DNA of 64,000 bases from Diadema setosum (taxonomy: Eukaryota; Echinodermata; Echinoidea; Diadematoida; Diadematidae): contig NC_092686.1 in NCBI RefSeq assembly GCF_964275005.1, forward strand, positions 41,141,511-41,205,510, read 5' to 3'. A program made the translations under genes and the position numbers. Below the pieces are notes generated by a model. It saw only the letters and a program-made list of their open reading frames with translations. It searched no databases and was not told the DNA's origin. This document shows positions 38,729 to 50,599 of the stretch, piece by piece. Positions within the stretch are counted from its first letter, which is position 1; each line of letters starts with the position of its first letter.

Positions 38729-39274
38729 AAACCAATGAACTGAAAGGGCTACCCTGCCAATAGAAGACGGAATAAATAAATGAAATGAAAAATCAAAAGT
38801 TTCAGTGGGAGTATTCAATATCTTTTACAAATTTAAGAGTGCAGCTCGGTTGGAACCTTGTATGCACTTTGTAGAACGTAGTGATACCAGTTACCTCAGA
38901 ACATCTACATCCTATCAGTGCATGCCTCTGATTTCTATTTTCCGTGAACTGTTTTGAAATTTAAAATATAGCATTGTGTTGAAAGTTTGTATGTTCGTGT
39001 GTTTGTAGGCCTATTGGGAGTAATTTTGTCGACCTAAAAAGACAGGTTGAAAGACGGCTCTGATGGCTAAATCTGAGATTAAAGAGGAATCTAATGATTG
39101 TACCACATAGGACTACGTAAAGCATACATTTTTAACCTATACATGTTTATCATTTTATTTACCATATAATAATGGGGCAAAAGACCTATATCCGCTACCC
39201 CCTTGAGGTATAAAATCAGAAACGGAGTGAATGATGCCACAAAAACGGAGGTGCTGTCAGGCCCCTGGGAATAT

Positions 39275-39307
<33 letters not shown>

Positions 39308-39321
39308 TTATATATATATAT

Positions 39322-39371
<50 letters not shown>

Positions 39372-39873
39372 TGGTGAGATTTCACGTAATGGCTCAACGA
39401 GGAAATGAAGAAGCAAACTGGTAATGCATTTTGGCCAATTAAGCATAGGTTTATTTTAGTTTTGCTTTGTTTTTCTTACGTCATTGTCAGACTCCTTAAG
39501 GAAGGCGTATAGGACGCCCAAAATTTGATTCGAATAAACTCATGCTTTATTGGCCAAAAATGCATTACCAACCCGCTCTGCCAAGGGGCCCTTTTAAATT
39601 CCGTATAACTTAATTGCATAATTTGTTTAATGTCTTAATGGAAATCTTCCAAGCCTGATTATTTGTTGTTGTTGTTGTTTTTTTTTTTTCATTTTGAGAT
39701 GAATTATTGAATGTCCTAATAATGGTCATTTTCAAATTTGCACACTTCGCTCCATCAAAACAGCAGGTATTTAAAGTCGTGTTTGGATATACACATTCAC
39801 ATGTAGATGTAGGCTCTCCTATACCTGCGATTGATAATAACACTGTAATATTATGTATATATGTTTATATATA
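38727..39873. other. Intergenic DNA without a recognisable gene
   Basis: AT-rich. Holds a (TA)n-rich stretch at about 39275-39366 and a (TTG)n/T run near 39663-39690. Nothing coding was seen. Confidence 0.5.
39275..39366. repeat. (TA)n microsatellite with interruptions
   Basis: TA dinucleotides with a few G or T interruptions over about 90 bases. Confidence 0.9.
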
Positions 39874-39875
39874 TA

Positions 39876-40701
39876 CACTCAACCAAAAAAGGAAGTTCCC
39901 CCTAACATTTTTGGATATATCTGAAAAAGCATTTTACTGATTTTCATAATTCAAACGGGAATGGATAGGGAATTTTATCACTCATAACATGAATGCCATA
40001 TAATCATTGCCACCAGATATCATTATTGGTGTGAAAAACTGCATTTTATGTCAAAACGCATGGGGAAAAAAAGTTGTTATAATGAAGCATGTTGTGTACA
40101 TTTCCTATGCAAGTTAGCAAATTACATTTTAAATTGTTATGTAATTCTCAGGAATTTCTTCAGGTACAATGTGCTTTCCCTTTAAACAGATGTTATGCAT
40201 ACTTTTTAAACAATAGGCCTTTTCAATATGAAAATGGTGGTCGAAGCCGTGTGCTTTTTAATTCCAATTTGGGTTGATCACATTAATGTGCTTATGGCCA
40301 TTTTGCATCATGCCGCGTTTGCAAATTTTTGAAATAGGGAGAGCTACAGCTTTCCTCGAAGCTGGGTTCCGGTTAAGGAGGTGGCCAGGAGACTAGGGGT
40401 TTCACCCAATGCCATAAGGAAACTTAGAGCAAAGTTTCAGGAAACTGGAGAGGACAAGGATTTGCCAAGAAGTGCTCGACCATAGAAAATGCACACATTA
40501 AGTGCAACAATTTTCCCAATACATTTTGACATAAAATGCATTTCCCCCCACCAATAATGATATCTGGTGACAATGATATACCACCCATGTTATGAGTAAT
40601 AAAATTCTCTATCCATTCCCGCTTGAATTATGAAAATCGGTAAAATACTTATTGAGATATATCCAAAAATGTTAGGGGGAACTTACTTTTTTGGTTGAGT
40701 G
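39876..40701 (+). mobile_element. Tc1/mariner-like element relic with about 200-bp inverted repeats
   Basis: The element starts CACTCAACCAAAAAAGGAAG after TA (39874-39875) and ends with the inverse, GGTTGAGTG, before TA (40702-40703), the TA target duplication of Tc1/mariner elements. The two ends remain inverted copies for about 200 bp each. The 430-bp centre keeps only the N-terminal helix-turn-helix part of a transposase. Confidence 0.85.
40363..40485 (+). pseudogene. Tc1-like transposase helix-turn-helix fragment
   Basis: The frame starting at 40363 reads VKEVARRLGVSPNAIRKLRA, then KFQETGEDKDLPRSARP and a stop at 40483-40485. This is the paired-like DNA-binding segment at the N terminus of Tc1-family transposases (typical pattern: VARRLGVS...RFQETG...RPRSGRP). 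Upstream residues are in another frame (break near 40365-40375), there is no start codon in frame, and the DDE catalytic domain is absent, so it is inactive. Confidence 0.78.
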
Positions 40702-40703
40702 TA

Positions 40704-42834
40704 TATACGGTATATAAACATGTTATTTTAAATCTTATAATTGTTCTTGTGCTTGTATTACTATTACTCTCTACTGAAAATATGAACATTCTTGTCATAT
40801 TACTGTATTGTCTTTACTCCTTCTTATGCCTTGTGATGCTACAGCTACTATAGGCCAGCGACTTGATATATACCAGAATCTGGTTCACATTGTCTTGTCA
40901 ATTCAATGAAATTGTAGGCACTAACCGATCGTATGGTGTCTATGTACAGAAAACCTATGTCGGGCATACTTTGTGCGTTATACAGGTATCATACACGCGC
41001 AGGAACAAACCATAGACAGAATCCGTAGATAACGTGTATACGAATATCTTTTCGAACTCATAATTATATCGTATAGGGCCTACGTTGCACGGGTTTCTTG
41101 TGTGTTGTTACATGTGTTACCGCGCAGTGCATTTATCCATTTACACAGGCTGTTGTGATAGTAGTCATGTCGAGGCCATTATGGCATCGCAAGGAAACGT
41201 GGGGTGTGTGCGATTGTGATACATTTGTACTTAGAGTTCCTGCGCCCGCATGCTGCATCGTAGGCTGTATCATTCATCACTCCACCATTTAATGAAAATG
41301 AAGCAGGACATAGACAGATTGTTTACATGTTTCCGGTTCTTCTTTATTTCTTCTTCAGTACCAGAGGTAAAATAGGAAAACGGCTATAACACACGGCGCA
41401 GGGCTTTCCAGAGAGAAAGGGGCAGACAGACAGATCGACAGATATACAGACAGAGGGAGGAAGCGAAGGTGCACATGGGAGATGGACAGGGGGGGGGGGG
41501 GGTCTGGAGACCCATAGACCAAGCTTAAGGAGCTATCTAATACCGTTATTTCACTTTCTTCGTCGGGAATCTTCTATAATAAAATCTGATTGGATATTTC
41601 CCCTATAGATTATATAGTTTGATAATAGAGTCAAATCCAATTGAGTGATGTATTCCTACTGATCATGGGATCTTGATATTATGTGTTACAAGAAATATAC
41701 AATTGTTTTGACGCTTGTGTTATCCATGTATACTGTTTTGAAATGAAAATAAAAAAGGAATTAATTGAATTACTGAAGGGAATCATTTCTATTTGAGTGG
41801 CGTGTTTTCTACCTGGCCAGTTCGTGACTCGCTTACTTTTCTTTATAATCAGCCGTAATCCTTGTACCTGTCGTGCATGGTAAACTCTAAACATACTACC
41901 TTGGAATCTGACTTTCCTATTTACACCAACACCTATCAGTAAGTTGCTTACTGCGTAATGATATATCATAGATGTATCTTAGTATATGATATCATACTAA
42001 CATCTTAGTTTTTATAAGAAAACTTTGTAGTCTCTAGATAGTGCCCGCAAATTGGTTCATATTCGCTACATGAACATTTAATCTATGTTAAACATAATGC
42101 ACAGTATCATCATCATATTGTTGTTGTTTTTTAATTGAGAAATATGAACAATTCAAAAACTTAAGGGAAAAAATTGAATCGAATCAATGCAATTTTCTAT
42201 AAATATAAATTCTACATTTTGTTAAATGATCAAACATAATAAGAGGCTGTCTATGAGGACAATCCAAGTAATGTTCGTGATGTTGCCAGTCTTTAGATTA
42301 TTTTCGCTCACCGAGTGTTGTTATAATATTGCATTACCCCTTTGATAACTTAGACAGAATTAAAAAATGGGCTTTAGAATCTCTGCAATCTGATTGGTCA
42401 ATTATCATACATTGATTTTTACTGATCCACACTGAGCGATGCGTCCGGTAAAATCCGAACGTATGGCTCAAGCCTCGTATAGTGTTGTAGGTGTACCGGA
42501 CGCATGATGGGAAAAAAGGGTTGAATTTCATGAATTTACTGACCCATTTTATAAAACAAATGATACGCAGCCCTAATTCTTGGATCAGTAAGAATTGGAT
42601 GAAACAGTCTATTCCAACTCCGCGTCCAATTTTCACTGATCCATTCTGTCCTTTGCATCATTAGTATATATTAATCCACTGTTACTGTTGGTTTCATCTG
42701 TTTACGAGTCTTTGTATCGAAGAATTGCCAATCCATTACCAGTGATTGCTCATGACAGTCCTGAAAGCATCCCTAAACATTTTGATAAATTAATAGCACC
42801 GGGCGTCAAAAAGTGCCGACAGTGTGATATGCGA
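40704..42834. other. Intergenic DNA downstream of the Kazal gene
   Basis: AT-rich, with a G14 run at 41489-41502. A 12-bp perfect inverted repeat (ATGCGTCCGGTA) lies at 42439-42450 and 42494-42505. No gene was recognised; part may be 3' UTR of the Kazal gene. Confidence 0.45.
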
Positions 42835-43193
42835 TCACGGTCCTGTAGTTGTACTGTCCATGCAGTATCCCCTGTAAAGGATCATCTCCTCTTGCGATAT
42901 GATATTCCGACATCGCACCAAATTGAACGCGCACTCGCTCTGGTACGTTCCCACCGTCGTACAGACGGGATCGAGAATGAGCTCGCAGGTTGTTGGGCAG
43001 GGCAGCGGCGTCGTCGACTCGGGACCGGAAGTAGCGGGCTCCGTTGCTGGTGGGTTGGTACTCACTGGTCGAACTGTTGTTGGGCGATTGGTCAGTGGCG
43101 GCTGTGTTGTTGTCACACGGCGTGGCCTCGTCGTTGGCGGCGCTTGTGTTGTTCTCCGTGTGGTTGTGGGAGGAGGTCGTCTTGTTACCGGCC
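42835..43193 (-). CDS. Kazal gene exon 3 (Thr/Pro-rich linker, second Kazal domain, stop)
   Basis: Acceptor AATTTCAG ending at 43194; stop TGA at 42837-42835. Opens with PVTRRPPPTTTRRTT and ends shortly after the sixth cysteine with YCMDSTTTGP. It is GC-richer than its surroundings. Confidence 0.85.
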
Positions 43194-46100
43194 CTGAAAT
43201 TAGAAAACACATAACGGATAAATAACTCTTTCTTACACTACCTTGGGTAAAGTGACAATAAAAAAAAAAATGACCCTGTCTAATCAGTTGAAAATAATTG
43301 TCAAGTAAGCTCTGCGTGTTGTATAGCTATTTCTGAGCATATTCCTATCCTCCATTCCTATCTTCTATTGCTGCTGCTGCAGATGATGATGATGATAATA
43401 ATTTTTGTGTGTATGTGTGTGTGCGCGCGCGTGTATATCAAGAATGACCGTCTGTTCAGCGTCAGGTGTATTTCAGGAAAGCCTTTTCCTCAGAGAATTT
43501 AAGGAAGACAAAAGTCATTTGTCGCTGCGTACATTCCAGTATAAAAGGGTTGGAATGGGTGTACAATACTGTGGTATTGTGGCTACACAGGACGTTGGGT
43601 TTATGTTTTACATACTATTATTATGTTGCTGTAATCATGGTAGCGCGTCAGGTCGGGTCAGGTCAACTCTTCTCCATATATGTCTGTTTAGGTCTATACA
43701 ACTTCTTCGTTTTCCTTTCAGGTGTCCAACGAAGACACACTCTAGGAAAAGAGTTTGCGTCCATTAGTAAGACATGTCCAATCCATCTCCAACTCTTCCT
43801 GGTGATTGGTTTCCAGGTCCTCAGTGCAACACTGTATAGACGAGGGTGCGGTTGGAAATCTTGTTGGGCCAATGGGTGCGCAGGATTCTACCTGCAGATA
43901 TGTCGCGTGAAATGCCGATAGCTTATTTAATGTAACAGGCAATTGGGGGGGGGGGGGGGAATGAGAGTAACAGCGCCCTCTCTGAGAGAATAATGCAGAC
44001 ACTGGAGCTGGAGAGGACGTGAAGGGTGTCTTGGTAAATAGTCCATGGTGCTAAATCATTATCCTAGTTTTTGGAGGTTAGATCATGAGAAAATAGTACC
44101 ATATATCGTCAGGTTGATTTCCGGCAATTCTTACTTTTTGTCGTTCTTGGCCTCGGTTGCAGCCGGCAGGGCCCCCGGTAAGCCACCCTCACGTTTACGC
44201 CCTCATTGCAGGCGTATCTCCTCAGATGGCAAGCCGACCAGAACGTTATACTGTTTGTCCCACACACCATGGATTGTCGTGACGGGGTCCGGCAATATCT
44301 GATGCAGTTCTTCTGGGCTGTGAGAAAGTTACAATGGGAGCAGAGACAAGTTTCGTTGAAATACTTCTTTTATTTTGAAATTCTTTTATGGTGGGTGTGT
44401 TGCAAACATTTACATGTTACAACAAAGTGCATAATCACAAACCGCGATTTTCATTTGAGCGTTTCAACTATTTAAGCAGTATTGTTTTCAGCTTGTAGCT
44501 TGCTGCCTCGCGAACATATATTATTCTAATTACTCTTCTTAATTGTTCTATACTTCAAAGTGGTTGTGGGGGGGGGGGGAGGGGAGCTCATGCTCGGTTT
44601 ACATCTTTGCAATGGTGCTGTGATAAACCAGAACGCAGGATATGCATAATATTTAGCCCTACTGTCTATACACGTATAGCAAAAAGTGGAAGACTGAGAG
44701 GTAACCCAAATCAATATTTTACAGAGTGTCCGTTGTTCATTCAGTGATCAAAAATTCTGTCTTCAGAATCTTTGTAATCTGATACGCTGCTTGCCATGTA
44801 AAGCATTTCTATTTTGTGTCCACATTAGTTACTTTGTATAGTATTCTTTTTTTGGGGGGAAATGAAAATTAAGTTTCAAGAAGTGAATTCATATATATTT
44901 TTTTCAGTAGATATTATTGCACAAGATCATAGATAAAAAAAAAGCAATATTCATGAAAGAATATGTTTCAAACGAGACAGTATTTTGTGTCGTTAAAAAT
45001 CGGTTTGAAAATATTTCCGTGTGCAAAGAAGAAGAAGAAGAAGAAGAAGAAAGAATGAAGGTGAATATACCTTCTCTCTTTGCTCACCCGCAATTATTTG
45101 AATATGAACAAATTTTGAGTTTTTTCTTTTCTTTTCTTTTTTTTTTTGTGGCAAAAACAGAGCCATAGAAGTGTAGATTAAAAGAGTGTGTTTTCTTTTT
45201 GCACTAAAGGTGGACACTAAAATTGACACTGACTTATTTCTCGAACATTGGTATGCTCTACCGCCATCTCTTGACTCGCTATCATCAGTAATCGTTAACT
45301 GCTGTTCGGTACATCATACGCTGTCCTCTTTCGTGCTTTTTCGTTGGAAAGGGGGAGGGGAGGGGTGTTACAATATTGTCAGTAAGGAATTGAGTAATGA
45401 AGCACGTCATATTATTGTAATAATATCAAATGCTGATTGTTTGAGTGACGAAATACATTGTAGACAAAGGCACCCATTACCGACGAGCAACAGGTACTAT
45501 GGATCAATACTCTTTTTTGAAATGACTGTGACTTATGTCGGCTGTAACGAGGGGGGGGGGGGGGGGGGGAGGAGGAGGAGGGGGTTGGCTTCCAAAATAA
45601 GAAGTTAAAAATTATTCCATGGGTTATGAATTGACTCAAGCGCATTCTTATGTCAGGGCATAAATCAACTATTGTTAGGTATTGCTACTGAAGCCCCCTG
45701 TTATGGCTGTAATAAATATTCACATAAAAAACAGCACCCAAACAGAGCAGGTTTGTTTTGCTCCATAGAATTAACGGTAGTGGAGTATTAAGGTATCTAC
45801 ACCAATGAATGCTGCCAAGTGAAATGCCTATAAACAGCAATAAAACTATTATTAACCAGAATCTATAACGGTTGTAGAGAGAAAGGAAGTTACAGGCATT
45901 GTAAGACATAACTCAGTATACTGTGCATGATTACGGCGATAATAATGATCTACATGTATATTACTTTTCTTTTGCATGGCTAGTCTAGATATTTTGAAGA
46001 GTAGGATGCCGTATTGGCTTGGTGTATGTGAATGGATGTGCTTGTGTTCGTGTTTCTGGGTGCTCGTGTTTGTGTATAGGTCTACGCATGTGTGTGTTTA

Positions 46101-46489
46101 TGTTTGTCTGTATAGATGTTTTCTGTCCATATACAGCAATAAATATTATGTGTGAGAAGTTTTCACCGTGCCAATATTCATCGCTCACAGGGTTGTTGCT
46201 CTTTCACACAAGGCCAGTCTGGCAGGTCCTGGTCAAAGGACATAGGGGTTTGGCTCGAAATTAGGTGTGAAAGCATGTTTGTCAGTTTCACATTGGTGAT
46301 GTTCGTTATCCTGATGTGAAGGTTCGTCAATCCAAAAATGAAAAGAAGGTGCGTGTGGACGAACCTTAGGAATTATAGCCTTATTTCATTTTCTGATTTA
46401 CGGACCTTGAAGATTGGAAAACCTCATTTCATACACATTTCATTCATATATATGAGCATTGTTGCATATTCTGACATTGTCATACCTCC

Positions 46490-46557
<68 letters not shown>

Positions 46558-47236
46558 TCATGTAATTTACTTTGGTAAGAAGCTACCTTGAGTCGAATAA
46601 CGACCAATCTAATCTCCATAATTAATTGAATTCAGGCCATGACTGATTATCTTGTATGTTAGGGTAAGATGACGCGCGTAAGGTCTCACAATTAAGTTCA
46701 AATCATTCTCCGTAGTCAAAAATGTTATTAAAATACTAATGACATCTGAATAAAATCTACAAATTTGTCAACCTTTCCAACAACAGATAATGAGTTCATA
46801 CCAGGCTAGGTGACTTATTTTTGATAAGTTTCCCAGTATTTATATTAAGTATCTTTGATATGACAAAATGATAGATGAATGATCTGCTTGATACGATAGT
46901 AAGGATGAAGCTTATTCTGTACCAAGTTTTCTGCTTGTCTGCATTCACGGCACAAAACAGACATCCTCTCTCAAATTCGTAATATACCTCAACCATCTCC
47001 CGCCCATTGTGCCATAAAACTCTAACATCCTTTCTCCAAAGCCGTAATACCACAACCATCTCCCGGTAACTATGGCAACACAGAAAGTGGGATGGCATCA
47101 TGCACCTACCAGGCTGAGATACATCTTCATCCTCTTCACTCTCGTCGTTCTCCTCTTCGCTGTCATCTGCACGAACTGTCAGGAGCAGACAAGCCAAGAG
47201 AACCAGGCAAGCGAGCGTATACGTCTTACACAGCAT
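42835..47236 (-). CDS. Secreted two-Kazal-domain protein with acidic and Thr/Pro-rich segments (complete, 3 exons)
   Basis: Exons 47236-47110, 44317-44135 and 43193-42835 join in phase 1 at both junctions with GT-AG sites and give 222 aa. Residues 1-23 are a clear signal peptide (LVLLACLLLTVRA, cleavage near RA-DD). Residues 24-40 are very acidic. Residues about 47-93 form a Kazal domain, C-x3-C-x9-C-GTNSITFWSA-C-x6-C-x13-C. A Thr/Pro/Arg-rich linker (about 105-170), a likely O-glycosylation site, leads to a second six-cysteine Kazal domain (about 171-214), C-x3-C-x7-C-x9-C-x6-C-x15-C, and a short tail. Kazal domains usually inhibit serine proteases by a canonical loop; at the P1 position (second after Cys II) I read Thr in domain 1 and Leu in domain 2. 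Domain 1 has longer Cys II-III spacing than classical inhibitors, so inhibition is not assured. An unseen further exon cannot be excluded. Confidence 0.82.
43663..43850 (-). pseudogene. LINE (non-LTR retrotransposon) C-terminal fragment in a Kazal-gene intron
   Basis: The - strand frame reads WRWIGHVLLMDANSFPRVCL then RWTPERKTKK and TYMEKS before a stop at 43663. This matches the tail found after the reverse transcriptase in many animal non-LTR elements (pattern WRWLGHVLRM...PR.ALRWTP.GKR.RGRP..TW). Only about 60 residues survive, with no catalytic motif. Confidence 0.68.
44135..44317 (-). CDS. Kazal gene exon 2 (first Kazal domain, symmetric 1-1 exon)
   Basis: Acceptor TCTCACAG ending at 44318; donor AAAA|GTAAGA with GT at 44134. 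183 bases, phase 1 on both sides, so it can be skipped without a frame change. Contains six cysteines and the Kazal signature CGTNSITFWSAC. Confidence 0.85.
46491..46559. repeat. (CTTT)n microsatellite
   Basis: About 17 uninterrupted CTTT units, inside intron 1 of the Kazal gene. Confidence 0.97.
46961..47088. repeat. Imperfect 64-bp tandem duplication beside the Kazal exon 1 donor
   Basis: ACATCCTCTCTC...CAACCATCTCCCG at 46961-47024 recurs as ACATCCTTTCTC...CAACCATCTCCCG at 47025-47088. The second copy ends about 20 bases from the exon 1 donor. Confidence 0.6.
47110..47236 (-). CDS. Kazal gene exon 1 (signal peptide and acidic segment)
   Basis: ATG at 47236-47234; donor CCTG|GTAGGT with GT at 47109. 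42 codons plus one base. Hydrophobic core LACLVLLACLLL, then the acidic run EEENDESEEDEDV. Confidence 0.82.
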
Positions 47237-49516
47237 AGCTGTATGAATGCAGAAATGAAAGGAAATTTTGTAAAGAAAATCGCCACTCCAGCAGCTCTTG
47301 TTAAACAGTCAGGGAAAGGATCAAATTCACACTCCTTTACACGGTATTGGATGGAGATATCCATGTTCTTTTGTGATAAGCACCACACCATCTACTGAGC
47401 ACAAGAATGAGAAAATCAGTACATTATATGCAGGTATGCAAGGGGAAAAAAAAAGGAAAAATATGATGAACAGTGACACTGCAATGCCAATATTATTGTT
47501 GCAACGGTATTTCACATGTCAGAACAGATTTTCATCCATTAATAATACACAGGAATTAGCAGTTCAATAGGATTGTCTTCGTTCTAATCAAGACGAGAAC
47601 TGTCAAGAAATATTACTGTTTTACAGTGACACCTTGCATCATCTTACTTAATTTGTTTGTAAAATTGAATATTCTTGAATGATCAATACATGGCCCCCAA
47701 AATACTGAATTTCATTTGAAATCATGCATTTTACTGTCTTACCAGTTTACGAATAACAAAGAACAAAGGAAGGTGAAGTTTGTACAGCCTATTACTGGCT
47801 AATTAGTAGAGAGATAATAATGATAACGAACATAGTATCTAAGCCACTTGTGCAAGTCAATAAGAATAAGGATAGTTATAAACACTAATTTCGTTCGCAG
47901 TGAGAAACATGGTGAGGCCTACACCTTCGAGCATAGTTTGGAAACCATGTGGCTTAAAAAAAGGAAATAAAAGAAAAGAAAAGAAATGAAAGCGCACCGG
48001 GTGCTTTGCTTTATTATCTTCTTCTTTTTTTCTTTTTTTTTTGAAGATAAAAGTATGAGTGAAATCGCACAATAACAGGGGACAAGCTTTTTCTTTTTCT
48101 TTTTTTTAAATTTATTTTTTTATTTTCTTGGCTTCTCAGTTGATGAAACCCGGAAGTCGCTCCTTTGCTTTGCGCCCTCCTTTTTTAACGGAATTTCTGG
48201 ATTTGCCAATGGAAACGTTCCACTTTCTACAAGCAATTGCACTGTACGGTATGATATAAAGACACAAATTGCGGACACAAAATGTGCAAGATAATGAGAA
48301 ACCATTGTGTTGGCAAAGTGAAAACAGTTCGAAATCTATGCCCATTCCATTTAGAGGTCACCCTTACTTTTAGCTCCTTATTTCTTTCCCACAGGGGTTG
48401 GCCGCTTACAAAATGAGTCATGCTGAGTAATTTGCAGTTCCGACTCAGTGCTTGATAGCAGTGTATGAAAATATAGATATCCTGTATACTGAGATTTTAG
48501 TATAAAGGGGAACTCAGTAGTCCCCCAGGCGGCAGTCAAGGCACATGCACGGTTATTACTCAACCCCTCGTTGCAGTATCGTGTCACCTCACAGTCGATG
48601 ATAAGCCATAATATATTTAATGATACCGTTTGAAGTGAAAATTGCTGACTTTTAATTAATTTGATGAAATCCATTCGAAATCGCGTTTTGTCTGTCACCT
48701 ATTGTTTCCAACCGACGGCATTTTCCGGGGCCGGCACTGCGTTTGCCATATCTGTACCGAAATCGACTGACAAGCAAAAATGAAAAAAAAAAAAAAAAAA
48801 AAACTCAACAAGAACAAAAACAAAAACAAAAACGAAACAAAGAATGAAAAAACATAAACAAGAACAGTCTTGGCTGCCACACGCTATCATTTCTGCATAA
48901 AAGTGCCCCCACCTGTTGCACCGGCCCTATTTCCACCTTTATCATCGGTATCAGACTATCAAAACGAACCGTTCAATTTCACTGTGGTTACGATTTTACA
49001 TATGAGTTTCTGACACGACGCCATTTCCATCCCTCAGTAGCGTTATAGGGTGTTGAATTCACTCTGGTCTTCGTATGTAAACGGAGATGATATTATCCGG
49101 GTATGAATTCCGTGATCAAAGCGACAGTGAAGCTATCTATCAACCTAGGATGATATCATTATGTGACCTACCCCATTTCGGGAGAGCATTTAACTTTACT
49201 ATGCGATGAGATGAATAAAGCTTATTCTGAAAGAATACGATGTATGTTGATTTAAAAAATTAAAAAAAAGCTAACATTGGGTTTGTGATTAGGACGTTGA
49301 GAGATGCATTGGCAGCCTACAAGAAATGGAGCCGCGAATCAAGCATGAATTTGATTAACTTTAGTTTAGGTGGTCCACATTTGCTTTTGTTTGATTTGGG
49401 TTTTTTGAAGACTTTGAGATAACTACTGCGTCGCCGGGCTGCGTGGTCTCTTCAACAAACGCTCAGCATCCTCAGGCCTTGCTTGAAGGCACCTGTGGCG
49501 CGTGGTTACTGGCGCG
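47237..49516. other. Non-coding DNA upstream of the Kazal gene
   Basis: Includes the probable promoter and 5' UTR of the Kazal gene next to 47237; no TATA box was seen. Farther right are A/T-rich low-complexity runs (47960-48120, 48780-48850). No exon was recognised. Confidence 0.45.
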
Positions 49517-49905
49517 TTAAAGGGATCGTACAGTTTTGGTTGAGACTTAATTTCAGGTTTCTAACATTTTTGGTGAGATAATGAGAAACCTCTTATGAAA
49601 TATGAAAGAGCATGTAATTCTATGAGGAATTCAACGTTTATTTGATGAAAATTGGTTTTGAAATGGCCGAGATTTCCAAAAAAGAGCAATTCTAAAAAAG
49701 TGTGGGACCCACACTTTATTACGATCGCTTTGTTTTACTTTGTTTTTAGATGTTTCAGTCATTCCAAACCCGATTTTCATCAAATAAACTTTGAATTCCT
49801 CTTAAAATGGCATGCTCTGTACTATATCATAAGTCTTTTCCTGGTATCTGGCAAAAAGATAAAAGCCCAATTCTCATCTCCACCAATACTCTACCATCTC
49901 TTTAA
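49517..49905. mobile_element. TTAA-flanked MITE
   Basis: TTAA at 49517-49520 and 49902-49905. The left end AGGGATCGTACAGTTTTGGT and the inverted right end AGAGATGGTAGAGTATTGGT are related, and inner blocks (GAAAATTGGTTTTGAAATGG / inverse) match those of 32082-32472. Confidence 0.65.
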
Positions 49906-49942
49906 CTTCCTCCAACTTTTATTTCGAAAGTCTACAATTTCT

Positions 49943-49973
<31 letters not shown>

Positions 49974-49984
49974 TTCTGTCTCAG

Positions 49985-50577
49985 ATGCACCGTATGTTGA
50001 CGTCACCCCTGACAATGGATGCGTCAATAAGGAAGACCAGTCAGTAGTATGAGGTACGTGCCAGATCATTAGAGGTGATAGAAGTGAACAGCTGACAACC
50101 CTTGAGACTTCAAGGACACGATGTTAAGAAGAAGATTCCCCATTCAGGATGTTTTCAGTGCTGCGAAAACCGAAGTGCAGAGTCATACCAGTAATGACTT
50201 CAAGCTTCCGGAAACCAGAAGCAATTAACCTTTGACTCATCTTCAAGAACGTCAGCAAAGCAGCTAGAGTTAACAATCTGCGCATGAGCAGACGATGACT
50301 ATACTAACTGTGCTCTTACAGAGCGCGATTTCCGAAATCTGCAGAGTTTTAAACATTTAAAAACATTATCGGGCTATAATTCGCACAGCTATACGGTGTA
50401 CGCTGACGGCACTATGCAAAAACGGGATCTCTCATCTCCGACGCTGTGTGACAAGCTCAAATCTTTGAGCTTTCCCGCGTTTGGGGAAGTGATGATGTTA
50501 GAATGTACGATTTAAGCTGGTACTGATTCATCCAGGGTTTCTTTTTTCTACGTTTCTTGTGACCTGTGCTAAATAAA
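49985..50577 (+). CDS. Possible 3'-terminal exon of an unidentified + strand gene
   Basis: A long pyrimidine tract and CAG end at 49984. If entered in phase 1 the exon encodes DAPYVDVTPDNGCVNKEDQS and VV, then TGA at 50050-50052; in phase 0 it would instead read to TAG at 50045-50047. The following 500 bases are more GC-balanced than the flanks, like a 3' UTR, and reach AATAAA at 50572-50577. The phase-1 tail ends in SVV, a class I PDZ-ligand pattern, and has a YVDV site. No upstream exon was found, so this rests on splice and polyA signals only. Confidence 0.25.
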
Positions 50578-50599
50578 ACCAAAACCTCTGCAATGCACT

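Noticed and set aside
38393..38818. - strand frames of 64-141 codons with repeated Phe/Lys peptides
   Set aside because: They arise from the 51-bp duplication and 21-bp units of the foldback-like element and the adjoining (TA)n.
42688..43225. + strand open frames of 108 and 169 codons, and a shifted - strand frame of 134 codons
   Set aside because: They overlap Kazal exon 3 in other frames; only the - strand frame with the Kazal cysteines has splice sites and domain support.
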